14,494 nucleotides of DNA, taken from Rhodobiaceae bacterium UBA7378. GTDB taxonomy: Bacteria; Pseudomonadota; Alphaproteobacteria; RS24. A model generated the notes under the pieces. It was not told the DNA's origin. It searched no databases and saw nothing but the letters and a program-made list of their open reading frames with translations. Numbering within the stretch: position 1 is the stretch's first letter; each line of letters opens with the position of its first letter. The position numbers and the translations under genes were made by a program. This document shows positions 14,238 to 14,494 of the stretch, piece after piece. Location: contig DKNW01000077.1 in the NCBI GenBank assembly GCA_002469805.1, forward strand, positions 1 to 14,494, written 5' to 3'.

Positions 14238-14494
14238 TGGAAGTCGTCATTGTCGAGTCGCCCGCTAAGGCAAAAACAATCAACAAATATCTCGGTGATA
14301 ACTTTACCGTTCTCGCCTCCTATGGACATGTACGCGATCTGCCCGAAAAAAACGGCTCGGTCGACACGGAGAATGATTTTGCGATGTCGTGGGAAGAACA
14401 GGCCGCGGCAAGCAAGCGTCTGAACGAGATTGCCAAAGCAGTTAAAAACGCCGACCGATTGGTGCTGGCTACTGACCCCGACCGCGAAGGTGAA
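14237..14494 (+). CDS. topA: DNA topoisomerase I, N-terminal part (runs off the window)
   Basis: The first 86 residues are present; the gene continues beyond the right edge. TopA is a type IA topoisomerase that relaxes negative supercoils. The TOPRIM domain is clear: VVIVESPAKAKTINKYLG (3-20) with the catalytic-site Glu7, SYGHVRDLP (28-36), and LATDPDREGE (77-86), the acidic DxDxxGE-type metal-binding block, at the very end of the window. The ATG is preceded by GGAA six bases upstream and aligns with the family N terminus. It lies 100 bases after dprA, a neighbour pairing common in bacteria, and appears to have its own promoter. Confidence 0.96.
   Translation, partial: MEVVIVESPAKAKTINKYLGDNFTVLASYGHVRDLPEKNGSVDTENDFAMSWEEQAAASKRLNEIAKAVKNADRLVLATDPDREGE

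Overview
The window looks like a chromosomal stretch of an alphaproteobacterium. Base composition is roughly balanced to slightly GC-rich by eye. The best evidence is gene order and protein style: a gatC-gatA-gatB operon stands back to back with ruvX-pyrB-pyrC-plsY-dprA-topA, and the dihydroorotase-like protein is of the type that has lost its metal ligands and sits next to pyrB in alphaproteobacteria. A marine SAR116-like lineage is a possible guess from overall flavour, but the sequence does not prove it.

Layout. (1) Positions 1-5951 hold a catabolic block with two arms. Reading leftward are an aldehyde dehydrogenase of the coniferyl-aldehyde type (2689-4146), a strong intrinsic terminator (2630-2668), glutaryl-CoA dehydrogenase gcdH (1411-2595), and a Gfo/Idh/MocA oxidoreductase fused to an aldo/keto reductase (34-1398). 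Reading rightward from a shared divergent intergenic region are two tandem PaaG-type crotonase-fold proteins (4294-5133 and 5133-5951). (2) Positions 6059-9312, leftward, encode the three subunits of the tRNA-dependent amidotransferase GatCAB. (3) Positions 9498-14494, rightward, hold ruvX, pyrB, a probably non-catalytic pyrC, plsY, dprA and the first 86 codons of topA.

How the genes work together. Block 1 handles CoA thioesters and aldehydes: oxidative decarboxylation of glutaryl-CoA, aldehyde oxidation to a carboxylate, and double-bond isomerisation of acyl-CoA or ring-epoxide-CoA intermediates. That suits degradation of aromatic or amino-acid-derived carbon, though the exact substrate is not shown by the sequence. 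Block 2 makes correctly charged Gln-tRNA and/or Asn-tRNA. Block 3 combines pyrimidine biosynthesis, phospholipid synthesis, DNA uptake/processing and DNA topology. The genes pyrB, pyrC and plsY are tightly coupled through 1-nt and 4-nt overlaps.

Most notable observations. The fused oxidoreductase is cut by an in-frame TAA exactly at a conserved aldo/keto reductase tyrosine, while recognisable homology (including the catalytic His) continues in the same frame beyond the stop. The pyrC product lacks the HxH motif, a further His and the catalytic Asp. Both crotonase-fold paralogues lack both hydratase glutamates and carry a PaaG-type Asp. Smaller signals are tandem 10-bp repeats between gatC and ruvX, a tetrapeptide-repeat leader in DprA, and an inverted repeat ending on the topA start codon. 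No tRNA, rRNA, CRISPR array, insertion sequence or clearly new multi-gene defence-like system was recognised.
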